A stretch of DNA of 64,000 bases from the NCBI GenBank assembly GCA_949361645.1, contig OX442419.1, positions 8,669,377-8,733,376 on the forward strand, given 5' to 3'. Of the stretch, positions 1-11,556 are shown in pieces. A model generated the notes under the pieces. The model searched no databases. It was not told the origin of the DNA and saw only the letters and a program-made list of their open reading frames with translations. The number at the start of each line of letters is the position of its first letter. Position 1 is the stretch's first letter. Made by a program: the position numbers and the translations under genes. Source of the DNA: Spongilla lacustris (taxonomy: Eukaryota; Porifera; Demospongiae; Spongillida; Spongillidae).

Positions 1-165
1 AAAGACGTTTTCAACCAGGTGTTAGGGACATCACCAGGAAAATCCCTTTGGCATGACTGGTCATATGGGAGTGCCACATGGATGGAGCAATATGTTCCTT
101 ACACCCTTGTACTGCACATGGTTTCCCTTCCGACAGCAATCCTCTCCAGATGGCTCCCATCTTAA
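1..165 (+). CDS. possible terminal coding exon, unknown protein
   Basis: Frame 1 is open from base 1 to a TAA at 163-165 (54 codons). Base composition is near 50% G+C, while the sequence just after the stop becomes strongly A/T-rich, as at a coding to 3'-UTR boundary. The peptide ends in a hydrophobic stretch (YTLVLHMVSLPTAILSRWLPS, shown in part) that could be a membrane segment near a C-terminus. I do not recognise the family. An open frame of this length can occur by chance, so this is only a candidate for the last exon of a plus-strand gene starting left of the window. Confidence 0.3.
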   Translation, partial: KDVFNQVLGTSPGKSLWHDWSYGSATWMEQYVPYTLVLHMVSLPTAILSRWLPS

Positions 166-1165
166 AATTTAATTAACTGTAGCTATAGTGTGTTGTGTGT
201 ATTACGCATTATTCATGTATTGTAAATATGATTGTAAATAGTATATGTTTTATTTGATATATAATTATTGTTTCTATGCATACCATTATGTTATGTAAAG
301 TTAAAGTAGTTATGGATCAATTCATAGAGGGATTAAAAACATTATTTGTGCATTGTTCTGCCATACTTTACCCACAACAGATTGAAATGATATTTTGTTT
401 ATGTATCAAAGTTTGTAGAGGTTAGTCCCATCTTGTATAGGAATTCATTTTTTTGTCTTCTTGACGTGAAATTGATTTCCAATGAGATTTAGAAGAGCAA
501 GCTATCAGTTTTTAAATGAGGCAAACGGTATGTCTTGTCAAGGTACATGCATACGTGTTACCAACATTATCTTCCAGATGGAAAATTGCCACATGGGCGT
601 TTGACCCAGTCCATTTTAATGACCCCACTGCAAGATTCCCAACAGCTGAAACTTGCAAAATGGAAATGAGGGGATGATATGGTGGAAGCAGTTATAGGAA
701 ACGATGGATTTGGAATGTTATAAATTTCACGTGTGCCTTTGAATTGATGAGTGGGTTATTCTCTGCATTTGTTTACTAGCTCTGTTCATTAATAGGCATC
801 ATGTTCATTATAATTATAGAAGCATAGATATAAGCTCTTGTTTTAATCTACCAGGAGCTACAAAGCATGGGAGCTAAACAATCTCATTTATTAATTTACA
901 AAAACGAACAACCAACTGAGATTACCAATCACTAGTAATGAGATAAAAGGATATCTTCAAGTGTTCAACATGACTGATTAAATCTCCTCAATTCCAGTTA
1001 TTAGTGCCTGCAATATTTCAGCAAAGGCTGCAGCACTGGCCTTCAACAAGGAATCCATCTAGGTTCTGGTTCTTAAAGACTTTCATGATTCCAAATTATT
1101 GTTTGACCTGAATAACAAAGATATCAAAGAGCTCTCAATGGTACCTTATGCACACTTCTAGCTCC
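166..1165. other. A/T-rich non-coding stretch
   Basis: No open frame of note and no recognisable element. The first part could be the 3'-UTR of the exon to its left, but I see no clear polyadenylation context. Confidence 0.4.
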
Positions 1166-1169
1166 TTGC

Positions 1170-1190
1170 ACACACACACACACACACACA

Positions 1191-1232
<42 letters not shown>

Positions 1233-1255
1233 CACACACCAACACACATGCATGC
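1170..1255. repeat. (CA)n microsatellite
   Basis: Almost pure CA dinucleotide tract with a few C insertions, ending in an ACACATGCATGCACGCACAC-like degenerate tail. Confidence 0.95.
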
Positions 1256-2040
1256 ACGCACACAGAGGCTGGGTACATCAACATGTACCATTTAATATTT
1301 TTTTAAAGGTGCAGATGCATGTACAAAGAGATCAACTTAGATCAGTTGGATTGCTCTACAGATGAGAGGTAAAAACTATCAATAGCACACCTTATAAATA
1401 AACACACCCAAGACAACACTGCACACACTTCACAGACGTACACGCACATGCATATGCTAAGAGATTGTGATAACCTGATCAGTGGACTGAGCGCACACAC
1501 ACACATAAATGTCAGGTATGACTAATAGGTACTGTTGGTTTCCGTTCCGTGGTGCCAGAAGCGTGGCCGGAGACAGACGAGTGGTAGGCCTATTCGATAA
1601 ATCCGGCTGTACCCGTCACCTAACCCGATGAGATCCTTCAATATCAATGGTAGCTGCGAGAAATAAAGCCCGGAATCAGCTGAATGAGATGCACACAGCT
1701 GGATTGGAAATATAAAAAAAACTTACAAAGTAGGCCTTTGACCATAGGTCACTGACTTGCTAGTGCGCTACATATGATATTTTAAAGAAAGCTTGCTCAA
1801 AATCCCACGCCTCAAAAGCATTTCTTATATTTAAATGGTCAGGCTCCAAAGTTCTGTAAACTCAGTAAGAAACCGGATCCGGCCGCGGGTTTGGGTGGTA
1901 TTAGCATATTATGATTAGCTCGACTGCAATGCGCTAGCTGGACAATCGATCCGATGACCGCAATGGATTGATTCGGTCGTCATGATCGTTGCGGTGAGGA
2001 AGAAATAATTTTGTCCAGTTTGGCGTTCCATACTAATCAC

Positions 2041-2330
2041 CTCCCATAAGTTGAAGCAGGTACCAACGGTGCCAGGGAAAGAAGTACGTTATGGTGTGAA
2101 TGCCGGCTCCAAAAAAGTCGGTGTGGAGATCTACAAGACTGTTGTAGCACGGTTTCCACTGTGGTTGTGTGCTTACAGTCACGACCGCATTGATGTAACG
2201 ACAGCGTTCCGCCTGCGTGAGCGACCGCCAGTCTTTGCGCACTCGACAGCAGTTCAGTGGTCAACACTCCTCTAGAGCACGTGCACCTCTTTCCACACGT
2301 GTCATACTGGGTGCCGGACCCGGTGCATGT
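2041..2330 (-). pseudogene. tyrosinase exon 3 (Cys-rich linker and CuA site), frameshifted
   Basis: Third exon of a minus-strand tyrosinase (type-3 copper phenol oxidase). Entering in phase 0 after the acceptor at 2331-2332, it first encodes a cysteine-rich segment (TCTGSGTQYDTCGKRCTCSRG, six Cys), then the conserved tyrosinase start CCRVRKDWRSL, a DLH / GIH pair and FFPWHRWYLLQL. The spacing H-x8-H in HTITYFFPWH is the copper-A motif. The two parts lie in different frames: a one-base shift falls at about 2255-2262, after GVLT. This is either a disabling mutation or an assembly error. The exon ends at a GT donor (gtgatt) at 2040. The downstream CuB half was not found in the 2 kb to the left, so it is missing, lies outside the window, or has decayed. 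Confidence 0.72.
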
Positions 2331-2382
2331 CTCTGTAGAAGCTAGTGTAAAGAATGCCCCATAATGCGAAGTAACAACTTAC

Positions 2383-2750
2383 GTGGCTTGCCGAGCATTC
2401 ATTTAATGTCGTGCAAGCTGGGAGTGGCAGGTTTTGGCGTTTCATGAACTGGCCGCCTCGAGCTCTCTTCTTGCCACCCAGATTAACATTTTCGACTCCG
2501 AGCAGGCCTTTGAGAACAGGCGGGAGAGTTTGGTACTGCGAAGTGGGTTGAGTCGATTGATTTGTTGGGGTTGTGTAAGTGTCCGGGGGTGGAACGTTCG
2601 GAAACGGTTTGCGTGCTGACGCTTTAACGTGCTGGTCAAAGGGGCCGAGATAATGCCGCCCGAATTCGTCGTCATTCAGATCGCAGAAGTGTTGAGGGTA
2701 TCCGTTGTTTGGGTCGTGAGGCGCATAAGGATCGAAAGGGTGGAAATGAG
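2383..2750 (-). CDS. tyrosinase exon 2 (secreted N-terminal region)
   Basis: 368-nt open exon between a good acceptor (ctgtag, 2751-2752) and donor (gtaagt, 2377-2382). It joins exon 1 in phase 1 and exon 3 in phase 0. It encodes a His/Pro/Asp-rich N-terminal region (AHFHPFDPYAPHDPNNG...) followed by a Thr/Pro/Gln-rich linker and a basic stretch (GGKKRARGG), then leads into the Cys-rich part of exon 3. The region is not conserved in the tyrosinase family as I know it; assignment rests on reading-frame continuity across two introns. Confidence 0.6.
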
Positions 2751-2816
2751 CTACAGTGGAAAGTAAAATACCCGATAAAATGATGAAGTCAGTGCGGATA
2801 ATATTAAAATACTAAC

Positions 2817-2871
2817 CTTCTGTTGTGAGCATCTGAATGCACAAAACACAGAGAAGAAAATGCGTCTTCAT
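2817..2871 (-). CDS. tyrosinase exon 1 (signal peptide)
   Basis: Minus-strand ATG at 2871 opens MKTHFLLCVLCIQMLTTE, a typical signal peptide with a Lys then a hydrophobic core, ending at a GTTAGT donor in phase 1. The intron to exon 2 is 66 bp. The peptide implies a secreted or vesicular enzyme, normal for tyrosinases. A TATA-like tract lies about 65-80 bp upstream (2933-2950). Confidence 0.6.
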
Positions 2872-2932
2872 CTCAGTTGAAAATACAATTTGTTAGGGAA
2901 TATGGACTGCATGTATGCCTTGCATGAGCCCT

Positions 2933-2950
2933 CTATATATATATATATAG
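2933..2950 (-). promoter_or_regulatory. TATA-rich tract upstream of the tyrosinase
   Basis: An alternating TATATATATATATA run sits 62-79 bp upstream of the tyrosinase start codon. It could act as a TATA box, or be only a short AT microsatellite. Confidence 0.35.
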
Positions 2951-3337
2951 CTCTACAGTCTGTATATAGGCCAAATACTTGAGTGAATTGATGCGTGTTG
3001 GTGCGTAGACGAGCGGGCAGACGATGCAAAGCAGTGACAAGCTAAAGGAGCCTATTGTGAGATCACTTCCGGTAAGAAACTCACAAACACTTTGTGTCGT
3101 TGCGTGTATTGGCTAATTTGATCAATGCAGCGGCTTGGCGACAAACATTTGTTAACTGAAATGAGGATGCATGCTCTATAACCTTTTAATGACCTTTTCT
3201 GTGGTAGTAATTAGATAAATAGTGCAGATTTATACTTGTAGCTCTGCATGCTGCGGCTGATTAGTGATGTTATGAAGCTTTTAAAGTTCACCGCCGTCTG
3301 TGGAATCAAGCGGGAAAACGTGCACGTAGTTTGTTCA

Positions 3338-3690
3338 ACTGTATCTCCGTAACGGATGGCATAAAAATTAACGAACAGAACAATTCGATAGGTATAGGAC
3401 CTCTCTACCTACAAACCGAATTTGACGCGAATTGATTACTCCTACCGAAAGTTATGGCGGGTTTGAACCCAGTGGGGTATCGAACGTTGCAATACTGACA
3501 CGGAGCAAGTGCAAGACTCCAAAATGTATTTTACCTTAGAGAAATGGTGCAGTATGAAGTGTTGAAAATAGGAAGTTGATAGCATTAACGGTTCTGAAGT
3601 TATAGCAAATCAAACGTAATGCATTTTTATTATACTTTTTTATAATACACGCTAGGTCCCTTTTCTCGTAAACTTTCCCAAATATAGGGC
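3338..3690. repeat. dispersed repeat, copy 1
   Basis: About 350 bp clearly similar (roughly 75-80% by eye) to 8905-9250, same orientation. Shared words include GGACCTCTCT, GAATTGATTACTCCTACC, GGTTTGAACCC and AGAGAAATGGTG. There is no long open frame in either copy; probably an old interspersed repeat. Confidence 0.8.
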
Positions 3691-4419
3691 TTGAATTCTA
3701 ATTCTATCAGAGACATGTCATTCTCCAGAGCTTCAAAATAACATGCATTGCCTTAATTTGCATTTTATATCAACCAAAGATGGCACTGCTTTGTATCAAG
3801 CATAGTATAAGTGAGAATGAAATGAACTTACATGCAACAATTTTCTTTAAAGCATATGTAAAATATGTCAGTTGAAAACCAGTAAATAAGGACTCAATTC
3901 ACATGCAAATGTAACATTGCAAGAATCATAGCACATGATACCAATAGAATACGTGAGATGATGAGCATGGCATATATTGGTATTATAGGCATACAACTCA
4001 TATATTCATATATTATGTCCCATGTTAGGATCTGTGACTAGAAATAACTAACCATGGCATTCCATGGGAGGCCTTGACATAGAGGGTTAAGTAGCTTAAT
4101 TGCTTTGACTGAAAGTAACTTGCCAAGACTAGGCATTCCACGCCTTTGATGTTAAGTATTAAGCACAATTCTTTGACTAGAAACAACAATTTGGCTTTAT
4201 GGCAAGCCATGAGCAGCCAAGACATGTCAAGACATAGCAATAATATAGGGAATGGTGAATGAAATGCAGTGTATCATTTGTGGATTGAGGTATTTGATTT
4301 GATTTGATTTGATTTGAGTTACAGGTACAAAAAGTAGTCTGAGGTAAATAATGGCATGTACACATACTTATATATTCCCTGCTAGAAATGATACACTTTA
4401 CGATAACTTGATTAGTCAA

Positions 4420-6064
4420 TTTTAGACAGGTGTGACTTGAAGGCATCAAGACTTGTGGCTTCAATAACATTTGACGGTAATGAGTTCCACACTTTTATAA
4501 CTCATTGCGAGAACAAATCATACCTGCAAACTGTAGACTGACAAACTACCAATGGGTTTCAATTCATAGGAGTGATCCCTTACATTTTGGAAGTTGAATT
4601 CAATGAGAAAAAAAAATCTTCTCACTAGCTTATACACAATCTTGTAACACTGCAAAAGGTCACAATATACCCTTCTGTATTCCAGTGACCGAAGATTAAA
4701 GTTCTGCAGTCGTATAGAATAACACAGTTGAGAAAGCACAAATGAAGTAATGCTGCCAGAGATTCCAGACAGGAGAGTTGTACTCCAGTATGGGATGAAA
4801 ATAAATTTTGTAGGCTAGGATCAAGATGGATACATCAGAAGTTAGAAAAACTTCCATTAACAAAGAAAGACAGCCGGAAGCCTTCGCAGCATAATGAGAA
4901 CACTGGGCACTTGGTTTGAGGTCAGCAGTGAAGACAACACCAAGATCAGAGTAACGATCTACTCTTGGCAGAATACTATCACCAAGTGTGTATTGGGGAA
5001 ATGGAGTTTTAAGATTTCCAAAACAAATGTAATTACATTTGTGATAAGCGACAGTAAGTTGCCATTTTTTAGACCAATCACAAAAAGATGACAAGCTATC
5101 TCTAAACACAGGAGATTGATGGACAGAATGAGTATAATAAATTTTTTGTGTCATCTGCAAAAATTTTGGTTTTTACTGGAAACGTCATACAGTCAGGAAG
5201 ATCATTTATAAATAACAAAAATAGCAAAGGATCAACGACTGAGCCCTGAGGGACTCCACTAAGCACTGGAAAAGGTATTTCCAATGTAAGCAGATTGTGT
5301 ACGTTCACTAAGAAAATTTGATATCCAGTTAAGCAAATTTGTGTCAATACCCTAAGCATGAATCTTTTGTCAGCAGTTTAATGTGAGAAATGGTCAATAT
5401 AGACAGCATCAACCTTAGCATAATTGTTTACAGCTAATTTCCAATCATTTAGTGTAGCTAGCAACTGAGAACAGGTAGAACGTCTTGACATAATTTTTTG
5501 AGATTAGTTAGTTTTACTGGAGGAATAACATTATTGAGTTTACCAGCAATTTTTCCATGACCCTTACTAAAGACTGATGTGAGAGAAATTGGCCTATAGT
5601 TAGGTGGTAAACTGCAAAGTCCTTTTATAAGAAGACGACAAACAAAAGCAACTTTCCAGATCTTTGGAATCTGACCATTCCTCAAAGATTGGGTGCAAAG
5701 AGAAAGGCAACTTTTGCAGACATTTTAATACAGTGTTATAGGAGACATCAATAAAATCAAGGGATTTATCAGGTATTGTCAAAGGAAAGCTTGGTAAAAT
5801 ACCATCATCCTTGGTAAATACTGAGGCAAAATATTGGTTTAACAGATCACATTTGTCTTTGTCAGACAATGCAAAAGAGTCATCTTCTTTTTGCAGAGGA
5901 GGAATACCACCAGGATGATTCAGCTTTGATTTAACATAGGAATACAATCTGGATATATTTCTGCTATATATAATTCTTTCTTCTTGTGCAGTAAGAAATG
6001 TATTTACAGTTGCTTCATACTGCCTGGATACCTCGAGGAATTTAATGCGATCCTTCCCATACAA
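4420..6064 (-). pseudogene. LINE reverse transcriptase domain
   Basis: In order on the minus strand: an RT-upstream region (SRQYEATVNTF... to NQYFASVFTKDD), the finger/palm motif NYRPISLTSV (about 5600), [20 protein letters not shown] (about 5190-5270), the catalytic box FADDTK (about 5165), WSKKWQLTV and the thumb region YSDLGVVF, and the C-terminal signature VWNSLPSNVIEATSLDAFKS ending in a stop near 4420. These are the standard RT blocks of non-LTR elements. The reading frame changes several times (near 5120, 5360-5460 and 5640). Copying of the element's RNA at a nicked target would have been its role. Confidence 0.85.
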
Positions 6065-6269
6065 TTTTCTTTTTTTTGCTGATAAACATCAAATATGTTT
6101 AGGGTACTTAAACTTCCTCTCAACACTATAGGTCTGTACACATAGGGAATAACTTGTCAATAGACATCATCAAGATGTTAGACATCTCAGACCAACAGTC
6201 TTCGACTTGTGAACAATTCGACTGTAACAGTAACCAATCAATACTATCCAGATATGATGTAACCAGCTT

Positions 6270-6912
6270 TTATAAAGTCAGGATATGAAAGTCTAGGCTG
6301 AGTGGGCCTATCGAATAAAGGATCAAGAAATCAACAGTTGAATAGTCACAGCTAACAGCAATAGGTTCAACTACACACAAGTTATAGATCAGACTAGGCA
6401 CAGAGACCAGAAGTAGATCAAGACAGTTTAATCCACAAGTTGGTGAACGAACCATCTGAAGAAAATCACAATTCAAGTTGCAGGAGAGAAATATAACACA
6501 AGTTGGTATATCAGCACTAAAGAGTACACTCCAGCCAATATTAGGGTAATTGAAATCGCCAACACAGAAAATTGGATTTGTGGTAGTTGATATAGAAGAG
6601 AGCATACGATTCCAGCATCGGTTAAACTATTTGCACATGAAGGTGGGTTGTATATACAAATAAAACGAAAAAACAAGATCTCTTGAGAACAATAATTCAA
6701 AATAAGCAATTCAACAGACTGAAATTTTAGAGACAGGTTGGGCCTATATTTTCAAAAGGGCACATAAGGAGAATTTGATAACACAAAAACTATCAGGGAT
6801 AGCAGCAGTAAGCCAAGACTAAGTTATAAATATTATATCATACTCAAAAGATTGATGTGAAGGTAAAGATGTGCAATTTGCTTAAAATTGAGCGCGCATT
6901 AAATAGCTTACA
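6270..6912 (-). pseudogene. LINE apurinic-type endonuclease domain
   Basis: Upstream of the RT on the same strand. The N-terminal piece reads FNARSILSKL, then EYDIIFIT.SWLT..IPDSFV (the stop replaces the usual E of ETWL), then FICIYNPPS, then FCVGDFNYPNIGW. These match the conserved blocks of retrotransposon endonucleases (NARS, ETWL, YRPP, GDFN). Frameshifts and at least one stop mark decay. Confidence 0.78.
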
Positions 6913-6935
6913 CTTATGAATGCCATGATTTACCT

Positions 6936-8335
6936 CAGATCCCTATGTATTGGATTGAGAAGGTGTTACATTTGACACCTCTCTCATCCTAACTGGGAAA
7001 CTGGTTCATGTCTGTAAATAAAATGATCCATTCCTGTCTCATTTTTCTTTGTCCACATAGTAGGCCATCAATATGAGTTCTCTCAATAGCGGTATGCCCT
7101 TGTGAATGAAATTGAGTGGATGAAGTTGTACAATGTACATATATGATGGGTAATGGTATAACCTTGATGGGTAAAATGTTGATGCGCCACCACGAAGGTG
7201 CACCCAAGTGGAAAATGTGTCCCCATGGTATCAAGATTGGAGGCAGGTGAGGGGAAAACACAAATATGCTGTTGCATGTGGATAATGCTGCTGCAGCATT
7301 TAATGAAATATATCTTTACTATGAATGTCAAATCAAGTACACAGCCAAAAAAGGCACATCAAATAGGAGATAATAAATTCATCTGAGTCAATGTAGCAGT
7401 GTTTAGAATGGTTTCCTCATTTTGATATCAACGTATCTTGGAAGACCAGGATAAAAATAATTCCTTAAGCAATCATAACTGGGCTTTTAAGGCAATGCAT
7501 CCTGGTTTGTGAACCAGTGTTAAAATATGTGTGCATTCAAACCAGTATTGACTACCTTTGTAAAAATAAGAGAGGCAGATAATGCTGTAAATTAGTTATT
7601 GAAATTATAATAAACACCAATAATGCAAACTAAAATTCATGGGCTATGGCAGGCAAAGCAGCATGGGCCAGCCACGCCTGAGCATTTTGCCTCATTAGCA
7701 AAATTGTCATACGACAATATAGTTCATTTAACGAAGCTGCAGATGTTTGTCAGTTGCTGAGGCCTAGTAATTTGCTTAGACGGGCAAACGTAACAGCTTC
7801 ATGGCCCCATCCACCATACACTTCAACTACTAGAGGGATGCAAGACCATCCCCTAGCATTACAGGCATCATCATTCTTTCTGTGTTTTCCTTTTTCCCCC
7901 TTCTCAGCGTACACCCTGAGATCAAACTCGCTTCTAGAATGTTGGCTGAGTTAAGCAGCAGATGAATGATCTTAAGATCGAAGGCCACAGGGTGAGATAA
8001 GGACAAGTTTGGCATGAGGGCACAGGCGGTCCTTGCAATCAAAGTTGCAGCTCTTTTCAACTTCAAGAGCAAGACCTGCCATCTGGAAGAAGTGTGCTAA
8101 ACTACGAAACGAATAAAAAGTATCACCACTCATAGTGACATGTAAATGTGTGTGGTCCTGTAGCATGTCCAATAATTGTCTTTAAACTAACCATTTATTT
8201 AGTTGTGTAATCAGCTTCTCTTATGTGCTGTCTTCCTAAAACACTACAGCAACTACCACAATCATCAAGCACTAGTGCAATTCCTCCTTGAATTGCTAAA
8301 AATGAGATCTATCAACCTACATGAATAAATATTTG
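6936..8335. other. no gene seen
   Basis: Only short open frames, none with recognisable content. It probably holds old non-coding DNA. Confidence 0.4.
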
Positions 8336-8338
8336 TAC

Positions 8339-8480
8339 ATGTATATATTATATTATATAGTTGCAAGTCTGATATTTCTAATGTTCTGTGTTTTTCATTT
8401 CATACAATATTAAATATAATAATTTTATCTTTCTACATGCACAAAAATATAGTGACATAATGCTGTGCACATGTGCCAAA
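8339..8480. repeat. 140-bp direct repeat, copy 1
   Basis: Nearly identical to 9250-9390 over about 140 bp (shared TTTTTCATTTCATACAATAT and following bases). The second copy directly follows the dispersed repeat at 8905-9250. Confidence 0.8.
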
Positions 8481-8492
8481 GGCACATGTGCA
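8466..8492. repeat. perfect 12-bp hairpin
   Basis: TGCACATGTGCC, a 3-base loop AAA, then its exact complement GGCACATGTGCA. It lies at the end of the 140-bp repeat; the second repeat copy has lost the hairpin. Confidence 0.85.
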
Positions 8493-8904
8493 AGCTGCTA
8501 AATCATGACTAATTGTTCAATGGATAGTGGGGGCATATGTGGCCCCTGAAATTGTGCGGGGTGCCGGTTCCACTAACTCTTGTAGTTTTAGGGCTAGTGA
8601 CTCCACTGTTGCTAACAGGAATGCAGTCATTGAAGTGTGGGGCTATTAAGTTCACTTGCATTAATGCATGGCTCCAATGATACTGTCCACTTGCAGTGAG
8701 GAAGCTGGTAACGGTATAACACCATTGGTCCTTGGGCCATTGACTCAAAGTGCAGTGAAGGACAGCTAGTGAGCAGGATGGCCTTGGGGCCTGTTCCCAG
8801 TGTGTGGGGCACTTTCAGTGAGAGCTTATGGTTCCACTGGTAGTGTTTGGAGAGGGGTAGTGTATGTGCAGTACTTGAAGAAGAAACTTGTACCAACTTT
8901 GCAC

Positions 8905-9250
8905 TGCTGTATCCTCGTAACTGATGGTATAAAAATTAACGAATAGAATAAATCGATAGTTATAGGACCTCTCTGCTTACAACCCGAATTTAAAGCGAAT
9001 TGATTACTCCTACCAAACGTTATGGCAGGTTTGAACCCTGTGGGATATCAAATGTTGCAATAGTGGTACGAAGCAAATGAAAGACCCCAAAAGTATTTTA
9101 CCGAAGAGAAATGGTGTAGTATGAAGTTTAGCAAATTGGATGTCGATAGCTTTAACCGTTTGGCCCGAAGTTATAGTGATTCAATCATAAGGGGAATTTT
9201 ATAGCATTATATATATATGAGAAGGCTCATTTTGTTGTGAACTGTCCCAT
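8905..9250. repeat. dispersed repeat, copy 2
   Basis: Second copy of the repeat at 3338-3690, in the same orientation, followed at once by the second copy of the 140-bp repeat. Confidence 0.8.
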
Positions 9251-9390
9251 ATTATTATACATGTATATAATTGCACGTCTGATATTTCTAGTGTTCTGTG
9301 TTTTTCATTTCATACAATATTAAATATAATAATGTTATCTTTCTACATGCACAGAAATATAGTGACATATGTGCACATGTGTTAAATGCA
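9250..9390. repeat. 140-bp direct repeat, copy 2
   Basis: Matches 8339-8480 with scattered substitutions; the end differs where copy 1 carries the hairpin. Confidence 0.8.
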
Positions 9391-10543
9391 CCCCCCTCCT
9401 CCTCTCTTCCACATAATGTTTAAAAACATGCATTTTGATAAGAAATGTAATGCTGTGTATATTTGAGAATGCCAAAGCCCATTGGCTTAAGATTTGCCAA
9501 ACTGCGACTGTTACGTAATACCTTTGCAAAACCTAACCCCATTTCCTGAACATGATGCTCCATTTAGTACACTCGGGCAGGATATGATGCTAAGCATATA
9601 AACACATATTAGAAAATAAGTTCTATCACCCTCCCTCCAGAAAGGACGAGTTCAAACCTACCTATCAAGTAAAAGCATTCTCTTTGATATGGTAAGGTTA
9701 CATTTGCAATTCGGCAAATAAGAACTGAGTGCAGCCATCTGCTCCATGAATATAACTTAATACCATGTTGAAATTACGTGTAGCAGCTTCTACTTTGAAT
9801 AGGATGGCAGCAACATGGGAACACCCTTCACCTAAGCTGATATAAAAGAAATATCATACATTTGATTTCATAATGATTACAAGTAGTATATATGTAGGCT
9901 CACCCAGCCATGCAGGTACAGTGGGCTGCCACCTACCACCTCCTGCATCCTTCTCACTACCTCCCATCCCTATAGCCTTTCTCCCTCATCCCTCTCCCTC
10001 GTCCCTCTCAAAGTGGGCTGCCACTATATCTCCAGATTTCTTGGTCGCTGCCCAAGCGCTGTGAGCATTTTCTGGATTTCTCATGCTTGGGTTCATGAGA
10101 GCCTTCAGTATCACACACTCACTTGTGTTTCTTAGATCCACAGTGCAAACAAATCTACTCGTGAAATAGTTGTACGAATCCAATTGATAGCTTCCACTAC
10201 AGCATTTGCTGATGTGTGTAGACTCCAGGGCGATCAACAGGTGGCCAATGAGACATATCCTTCACAAAGTTGATCGAGTTAGCAACAGTGTATAGGGGTT
10301 GTCCAACAAGGATAAGTCTAGAAGACAAAGCTTATCCATGTATCTTTGCAGGCCGATAGCATTCAAAAAACTAAAGTAATCCATTTCACACTAACTACAA
10401 AACATGTGCTTTTTCCGATGCCCACCGTTGAATCTTTCCCACCAGTGGGTGTGGTCTAACGCGACGTTAAGTGATAAAATTCCTTCACACCTTTCTGTGG
10501 ATACTATCTATAAGCCTTGATGAGTGTTGACTGTCAGATATTG
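9391..10543. other. no gene seen
   Basis: Mixed-composition sequence with no open frame I can assign. It borders the truncated 3' end of the gypsy-type element. Confidence 0.4.
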
Positions 10544-11260
10544 CTAATACTCATTATCCAGCAGCAACTGTTTGTAGACCTGTGAAAAGTCTATTTTCGA
10601 AAATGTGGTCCCTCCAGCTAGTGCGGCAAATATATCTACCGGTTTCAGAAGTGGATACTGGTCCACCTCCAGTGACGAGTTGACTGTAACCTTATAGTCC
10701 CCACAAATTCGAAAAGTTCCATCCTTCTTGGGAACTGGCACTATAGGAGTAGCCCAATCACAGTGCATTACTCTTTCCACAATTCCTTCCTTCTCCAACC
10801 GATCGAATTTCTCCACAACACATTGATTAATTGAAAATGGTACGGATCTGGCTTTGCAGAACTTGGGATGAGCATCAGCCTTGACTGTCAACTTTGCCTT
10901 GAACCCCTGAATAGCACCCATTGCTGGCTTAAATAACTATTCATACATCCTCATGAGTGCTTCCAATTGTCCATTCTTTTCTAACAATACCTGGTTCACC
11001 ATTGACCAATTCAGCTTTAGCTATCTCATCCAATCTCGCCCTTATAAGGTAGGTCCATCTGTGCTCACTACAAATAAGGACAGAGTCCTAGTTTGTATAT
11101 CATATACTTCACTCGCACAGAAATAGTACCCATGACTGTCATCTGCTCTGCCGTATAGGTACACAGTCGTACCCTGGTTTACTGTGGCTTCAAATATGGA
11201 AGCAGCCCTTGGCGCACTCTTTCTGGAATTATGGAGACCACTGCCCCAGTATCAGTCAAT
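10544..11260 (-). pseudogene. gypsy-type protease active site and start of reverse transcriptase
   Basis: Reads on the minus strand LVSLQVNGEILPME, then (after a small frame break) DTGAVVSIIPE, the aspartic protease active site, at about 11242-11253. The protease-RT linker GRDW..LKLNW follows near 11030, then the RT finger region: VVEKFDRLEKEGIVERV, ATPIVPVPKKDGTFRICGDY and FSKIDFSQVYKQLLLD. The domain stops before the catalytic YVDD box, so no active enzyme can be made. Confidence 0.83.
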
Positions 11261-11556
11261 CTCCATTGGTAGAATCTCCCCATTTACCTGTAGTGAAACC
11301 AAAAGGGGCTCTCCAAACGGGCCATCGCCATCTACCACATACCGGCAAGCTGTCTGTATTCCAACCTCCTCTGCCTCTTCAGTATCCACCCATTTTGTGT
11401 TCAGGGAGCCTGGTTTTGTCTTTCTTTCATCTCTACTGGCTGCAGATGCCTACTGTCCCCTCTCCCGATAGCCCCTTTTTTTCTACACCAAAAACACACA
11501 ACTGAATCCTTATCTGACACTCCCAAACCGAATGGTCTGTGGAATTACAACGATTA
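11261..11556 (-). pseudogene. gypsy-type gag/protease copy B, distal part
   Basis: Second copy of the zinc-knuckle and pre-protease region, aligning with 13063-13365 at about 90%. It is separated from its proximal part (12612-12820) by the hAT-like insertion. It joins directly to protease and RT, so copy B is the block attached to the polymerase. Confidence 0.75.

Larger units (their letters stand above)
4289..6935 (-). mobile_element. degenerate non-LTR (LINE) retrotransposon
   Basis: Reads on the minus strand as endonuclease, then reverse transcriptase, then a short 3'-UTR ending in a CAAAT microsatellite tail (4289-4318, ATTTG on the plus strand). A tail of short repeats rather than poly-A and an AP-type endonuclease followed by RT fit the CR1/L2/Jockey-like group; I cannot place it more closely. 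There are at least five frame breaks, so it is dead. The 5' end near 6935 is set by the start of recognisable endonuclease and may be truncated. Confidence 0.85.

Noticed and set aside
8509..8896. Two overlapping minus-strand frames of 79 and 89 codons
   Set aside because: No family resemblance, no splice partners and overlapping frames; likely chance.
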